Below, piece after piece: positions 61,015 through 64,000 of a stretch of DNA of 64,000 nucleotides (positions are counted from its first letter, which is position 1; every line of letters starts with the position of its first letter). A model generated the notes under the pieces. That model searched no databases. It was given only the letters and a program-made list of their open reading frames with translations, and was not told where the DNA came from. The stretch is from NCBI RefSeq assembly GCF_023715365.1, contig NZ_JAMBNZ010000004.1, positions 124,001-188,000 on the forward strand, read 5' to 3'. The position numbers were made by a program, and so were the translations under genes. This DNA comes from Georgenia satyanarayanai. Its GTDB lineage: Bacteria > Actinomycetota > Actinomycetes > Actinomycetales > Actinomycetaceae.

Positions 61015-63039
61015 TCAGTCGTCGAAGGGCGGGCTCCAGCCGTAGTTCTCGGAGAGCCGCTGCACCTCGGTGCGGCTCTTGTCCCGCATGAGGGTGACCG
61101 TGTGGCCGTCCGCGTTGGTCACGTGGACCAGGTAGCCGCCGCCCTTCTGGCGGGCCACCTTGACGGTGGCGCCGTCGCCCTGGGTCCGCGGCAGCGCCGC
61201 GTCGAGCCGGCCACGGTCCGCGGCTGTCAGCGCCCCCCGCTGCTGCTCCCGCAGTGCACCGTGCTCGGTCGTCGCGGGCTTGTCAGCGGTGCCCCGCTGT
61301 CGCCGGGCCTCTGCCTCGGCCTTGTCCCAGTCCCGCTCGGCGGCCGTCCGCTCATCCGGCTGACCGTCGCCGGACTCGGTGGTCCTGGTCGGCTTCCTCG
61401 CCTTGGCGGGCTTGTCGGGCGTGCCGGACGTCAGTCGACGGTCGGGTCCCTCCTCGCCGCGCTTGCCGGCCTTGACCGTCCTCGCCTTGCCCTGCTGCGC
61501 CTTGTGCGAGGGCTCGGACCCGCCGCTCGGCGACGTCCGCCGGGTGGTCGGAGGCGTCGTCGGGCTGCCGACGGACGGACGGCCCCCGACCGGTGGCCGT
61601 GGTGCCGTCGTCCCGGCACCCGGCTGCGGCCGGAAGCGGATCCTGCCGCCGGTGTTGGGGGCGCCGAGGGAGGTGATGCGCCCGCGGGCGGGTGACCCAC
61701 CGCGGGCGGGCGACAGTGATCCGCCGAGGGCGGCGACGGCGCCGGCGAAGGTCGCCCCCAGCTCCATGAGTGTGAAGAGGGCCTGCAACTCCTCGATCGT
61801 CTCGTGCAGGCCCGCACGGAGCGAGGTGATGTTGGCGGTGTCGCCGTACGCGACGTACGACGTCGGTCCCGCCTCCCGGACGGGGTAGATGAAGCCGTCG
61901 CTGCGCCTCTCGTACCGGGCCAGCGGCCGGCTCGCGGTCACCCAGCGGTTGTCCCGCCCTCGCGAGCCACCGAGCAGTGGCACGTCCGTGACCGGGACCG
62001 ACAGCGTCCGGCCGTCCCGGTACGTCAGCACGATCGTCGGCACGCTGGCGTGGTCGATGGTCTCCCAGGTGGTCCCGGGCAGGCACAGACCGGTGGCGAG
62101 GACGATGTTGTTGTCGATGTAGTTCGCTCGGAACTCCGGGTCGTCCTCGGTGATGCACCGTGAGGCCCCGGGCCGTGCCGCGTCCACCAGCACCGTGGCA
62201 CCGACCGAGCACTCGTCCGCCGACGGGGTGCGCTGCACGGCCGGCGCCGCGGTCCCGGCGATCCGCCGGACCGTCGTCCCCGCCGCGGCGTAGCGGTCCG
62301 CGTAGAGGGGGCGCAGGTGCTCGGGGACGTCCGCCCACTCCTCCCCCAGACGGCTCCACAGCTCGAGGACCTCCCCGCCGTCCAGGCCCGCCTCGTCCGC
62401 CCGCTCGATGTTGTGGAGGTAGGCGTCGACCTCCTTGAAGGGGTCCGACCTCGCCACCTGGAAGGACTCGGCGTGCCGGTACTCGTGGATGACCGCGGAG
62501 TACAGCCAGGCCACGTTGACGAGCGCCGGTGGACCGATCCGCACGGTGGACGGCAGCGGGTGGAAGCCGCCGCCCCGGGCCGGCCTGGCCCACTGCCGGG
62601 TGTGGCCCTCGTCGGTGAGCGTCGGGTCGAAGCGCATCCGGCGTCCCTCGATGAGCGAGAGGTCGACCTCCGCCCGGGCCGCCAGCACCCCCACGACAAG
62701 GTCGATCGCCGCCTGGGCGCTGCTTGCGGACCCCGTGACGAGGTGCTGCTCGACCTGGGCGAGAACGTGCTCGGGCAGCCCGGGGACATCCTTGCCCACG
62801 GGCGTCGGGCCCGTCTGGCGCTGGAGCACGGCGCCGACGGCACGGTTCCCGGCGAGGGTCTGCAGCTGGAGCAGCGCGGCGGACGAGGTCCGCGCGTCTC
62901 TCGTCGGCGAGCCGGTCCGGGCGTCGCGGAACTGGGCAGCTCCTCGAGGGCGTGCGTCAGGTCGGCGCGCAGATGACTGCCTGACGCCGTCGGGCGCGCG
63001 CTGCTGCACCACCACACCGACCTCCTCCGCCGGGTCCAC
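61015..63039 (-). CDS. Putative eCIS-associated cargo protein with HExxH motif
   Basis: 674 residues. The N-terminus is basic and disordered, followed by [20 protein letters not shown] (about 55-74), a pattern that recurs in actinobacterial proteins tied to extracellular contractile injection systems. [11 protein letters not shown] (HExxH at 185-189, with Glu203 as a possible third ligand) suggests a zinc peptidase. A beta-rich middle, a hydrophobic segment (about 425-445), a Pro/Arg/Lys-rich linker and a C-terminal module of about 75 residues ([20 protein letters not shown]) follow, as in modular toxins. No eCIS structural gene or clear immunity gene is in the window. GTG start is tentative. 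Confidence 0.6.
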   Translation of the reverse strand: MDPAEEVGVVVQQRAPDGVRQSSARRPDARPRGAAQFRDARTGSPTRDARTSSAALLQLQTLAGNRAVGAVLQRQTGPTPVGKDVPGLPEHVLAQVEQHLVTGSASSAQAAIDLVVGVLAARAEVDLSLIEGRRMRFDPTLTDEGHTRQWARPARGGGFHPLPSTVRIGPPALVNVAWLYSAVIHEYRHAESFQVARSDPFKEVDAYLHNIERADEAGLDGGEVLELWSRLGEEWADVPEHLRPLYADRYAAAGTTVRRIAGTAAPAVQRTPSADECSVGATVLVDAARPGASRCITEDDPEFRANYIDNNIVLATGLCLPGTTWETIDHASVPTIVLTYRDGRTLSVPVTDVPLLGGSRGRDNRWVTASRPLARYERRSDGFIYPVREAGPTSYVAYGDTANITSLRAGLHETIEELQALFTLMELGATFAGAVAALGGSLSPARGGSPARGRITSLGAPNTGGRIRFRPQPGAGTTAPRPPVGGRPSVGSPTTPPTTRRTSPSGGSEPSHKAQQGKARTVKAGKRGEEGPDRRLTSGTPDKPAKARKPTRTTESGDGQPDERTAAERDWDKAEAEARRQRGTADKPATTEHGALREQQRGALTAADRGRLDAALPRTQGDGATVKVARQKGGGYLVHVTNADGHTVTLMRDKSRTEVQRLSENYGWSPPFDD

Positions 63040-63086
63040 CGTGAGCCTGCCCGGCGCGCCGTGCCAGACCGGCGAGGTCGTCGTGA

Positions 63087-63104
63087 GGGCAGCCTGCGCT
63101 GCCC
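63087..63104 (-). terminator. Short hairpin between the two accessory genes
   Basis: GGGCAG (63087-63092) and CTGCCC (63099-63104) form a 6-bp stem 17 bases after the SAP/DUF6434 stop. It may reduce read-through into the 674-residue gene. Confidence 0.35.
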
Positions 63105-63120
63105 CTTCGGCGGGACCGTC

Positions 63121-63687
63121 CTACGGCACGCCCGGCCCCGCCTCCCGGTCACGCGCGTCGACGGGCAGCGCCCGGTACCGCTGCCACGCCTCGAGGCACT
63201 GCGGCTGCGTGCCGCCCGGGTGCGCGGCGAACCACGCGCGCGTGAAGCCGTTGTACTCGAACTGCCGCCCGATCTTCCCGGTCTGCACCTCACGGGTCCG
63301 GTGCCAGTGCTCTACGGCCTCGGCGAGCGTGCGTCCCTCGCCTTGGGCGATGAACTCGCGCATGTGCTCGTCGAAGCGGAACGCGGGTCCTACCTCGGCC
63401 GTGAAGAAGTGGCGCAGCACCTGGCTGCACCGTTGCCCGTCGGGGATCACGGTCCGTGGCCCGACGGGCGCGGTCAGCTGGCGCGCCGCCGGCCTCCGGC
63501 GGGCGGGCGCGGGCACCGGCTCGCCGTCGAGGGCCGCGCTCAGGCGCTGCAGCAGCTCCTCCTTGCCGCCGCTGCGGGACAGGCCGAGCGCGCCGGCAAG
63601 GTCCTGAAGCTCGGCGCGCAGCCAGTACCAGCGGCGCAGCTCGGCGCCGCTGCGCACGGCCGTGAGCGCCGGTCTGGTCTCGTCCAC
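63121..63687 (-). CDS. SAP-domain/DUF6434 protein
   Basis: 188 residues. Residues about 20-55 (WYWLRAELQDLAGALGLSRS followed by GGKEELLQRLS) form a SAP helix-loop-helix that usually binds nucleic acid. The C-terminal half has FDEHMREFIAQGEGRTLAEA, VEHWHRTRE and IGRQFEYNGFTRAWF, matching DUF6434. Role unknown. GTG 63687 lies four bases after the purN stop, so it is probably made from the purN message. Confidence 0.75.
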   Translation of the reverse strand: MDETRPALTAVRSGAELRRWYWLRAELQDLAGALGLSRSGGKEELLQRLSAALDGEPVPAPARRRPAARQLTAPVGPRTVIPDGQRCSQVLRHFFTAEVGPAFRFDEHMREFIAQGEGRTLAEAVEHWHRTREVQTGKIGRQFEYNGFTRAWFAAHPGGTQPQCLEAWQRYRALPVDARDREAGPGVP

Positions 63688-63691
63688 CGGC

Positions 63692-64000
63692 TCAGCCGTC
63701 GACGACGACGCGCCGGCCCTCGACCCGCCACGGGAGGCGGGCGAGGCGGCCCACCTGCTCGACGAGCTGGGCCCGCTCGGCCACCTTGATCCGCTCGGTG
63801 AGGGAGTCGACCGTGTCGTCGTCGTGGACGGGCACGGCGACCTGGGCGACGATCGCGCCGGTGTCCACGCCCTCGTCGACGACGAAGAGCGTGGCCCCGG
63901 CGATCTTCACGCCGTACTCGAGGGCGTCGCGCGGGCCGTTGATCCCGGCGAAGGCGGGCAGCAGGGAGTTGTGGGTGTTGAGGTAGCGCCCGCCGAAGCG
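63692..64000 (-). CDS. purN: Phosphoribosylglycinamide formyltransferase, C-terminal part
   Basis: The frame enters from the right edge, and 102 residues are visible. YLNTHNSLLPAFAGINGPRD is the catalytic Asn-His and loop region, and GATLFVVDEGVDTGAIVAQV carries the catalytic Asp loop of PurN. It uses 10-formyl-THF to formylate GAR. The end WRVEGRRVVVDG is typical. In many actinobacteria purH follows directly; here two accessory genes stand between them. Confidence 0.92.
   Translation of the reverse strand, partial: RFGGRYLNTHNSLLPAFAGINGPRDALEYGVKIAGATLFVVDEGVDTGAIVAQVAVPVHDDDTVDSLTERIKVAERAQLVEQVGRLARLPWRVEGRRVVVDG

Noticed and set aside
61015-63039. DUF4157 assignment for the cargo-like protein
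   Set aside because: The HExxH here is HEYRH in a different context from the HELGHVVQQ-type DUF4157 core, so only the shared upstream motif is claimed.

Overview
The window is 64 kb of very GC-rich DNA (roughly 73 percent) packed with genes that start on ATG or GTG, often with 4-bp GTGA or ATGA overlaps. The gene order sigE - anti-sigma - htrA - tatB facing mrp, an LPQTG-anchored secreted enzyme, a DeoR-galT-galK operon and frequent leaderless promoters point to an actinobacterium, probably of the Micrococcales. I cannot name the genus. No rRNA, tRNA, CRISPR array, prophage or insertion sequence is visible. The content is mostly core metabolism.

Layout. 1-10.4 kb: CopD-type membrane protein, MarC-type protein and PHP phosphoesterase, Xaa-Pro aminopeptidase, an SDR epimerase with an extra helical C-terminus, a zinc alcohol dehydrogenase, an amino acid permease, a sugar phosphate isomerase and a YflT-type stress protein. 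10.5-17.8 kb: MgtE-N/CBS protein, DUF1003 protein, Mrp, then the envelope stress locus (tatB, htrA, anti-sigma, sigE) and a divergent O-methyltransferase that seems to start on AUC. 17.9-28.4 kb: a minus-strand nucleoside uptake and catabolism cluster (BMP lipoprotein, ATPase, two permeases, cdd, deoA, a papain-like protein, deoC) preceded by an M20 amidohydrolase. 28.4-38.8 kb: mannose-1-phosphate guanylyltransferase, three-subunit succinate dehydrogenase, YihY, DeoR-galT-galK and exonuclease III. 38.9-46.6 kb: a secreted gamma-glutamyltransferase with five C-terminal 45-residue repeats, then glyA-folD-MFS behind a ZTP riboswitch, a GNAT and purU. 46.8-60.8 kb: a 2013-residue amylase-pullulanase, AIM24, malate and isocitrate dehydrogenases, a CorC/CNNM protein, a ferredoxin-reductase-like flavoprotein and purH behind a second ZTP riboswitch. 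61-64 kb: an accessory pair (a protein with an eCIS-cargo-like motif and an HExxH site, and a SAP/DUF6434 protein) lying between purH and purN, which runs off the edge.

How it fits together. Folate one-carbon and purine genes (glyA, folD, purU, purH, purN) recur, and two of the units share ZTP riboswitches. The nucleoside cluster feeds pentose phosphate into central metabolism. Starch and pullulan breakdown at the cell wall, galactose use and the citric acid cycle genes complete a heterotrophic core.

The most unusual non-coding signal is a set of very long, nearly perfect intergenic hairpins (4254-4314, 17853-17909, 37954-38003, 45609-45750 in tandem, 59138-59231). They lie just after gene ends and mostly between convergent genes. 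They share terminal sequence words, show compensatory differences between copies, and are often flanked by C-rich tracts on whichever strand is read into them. They look like a lineage-specific family of bidirectional termination or RNA-end elements.
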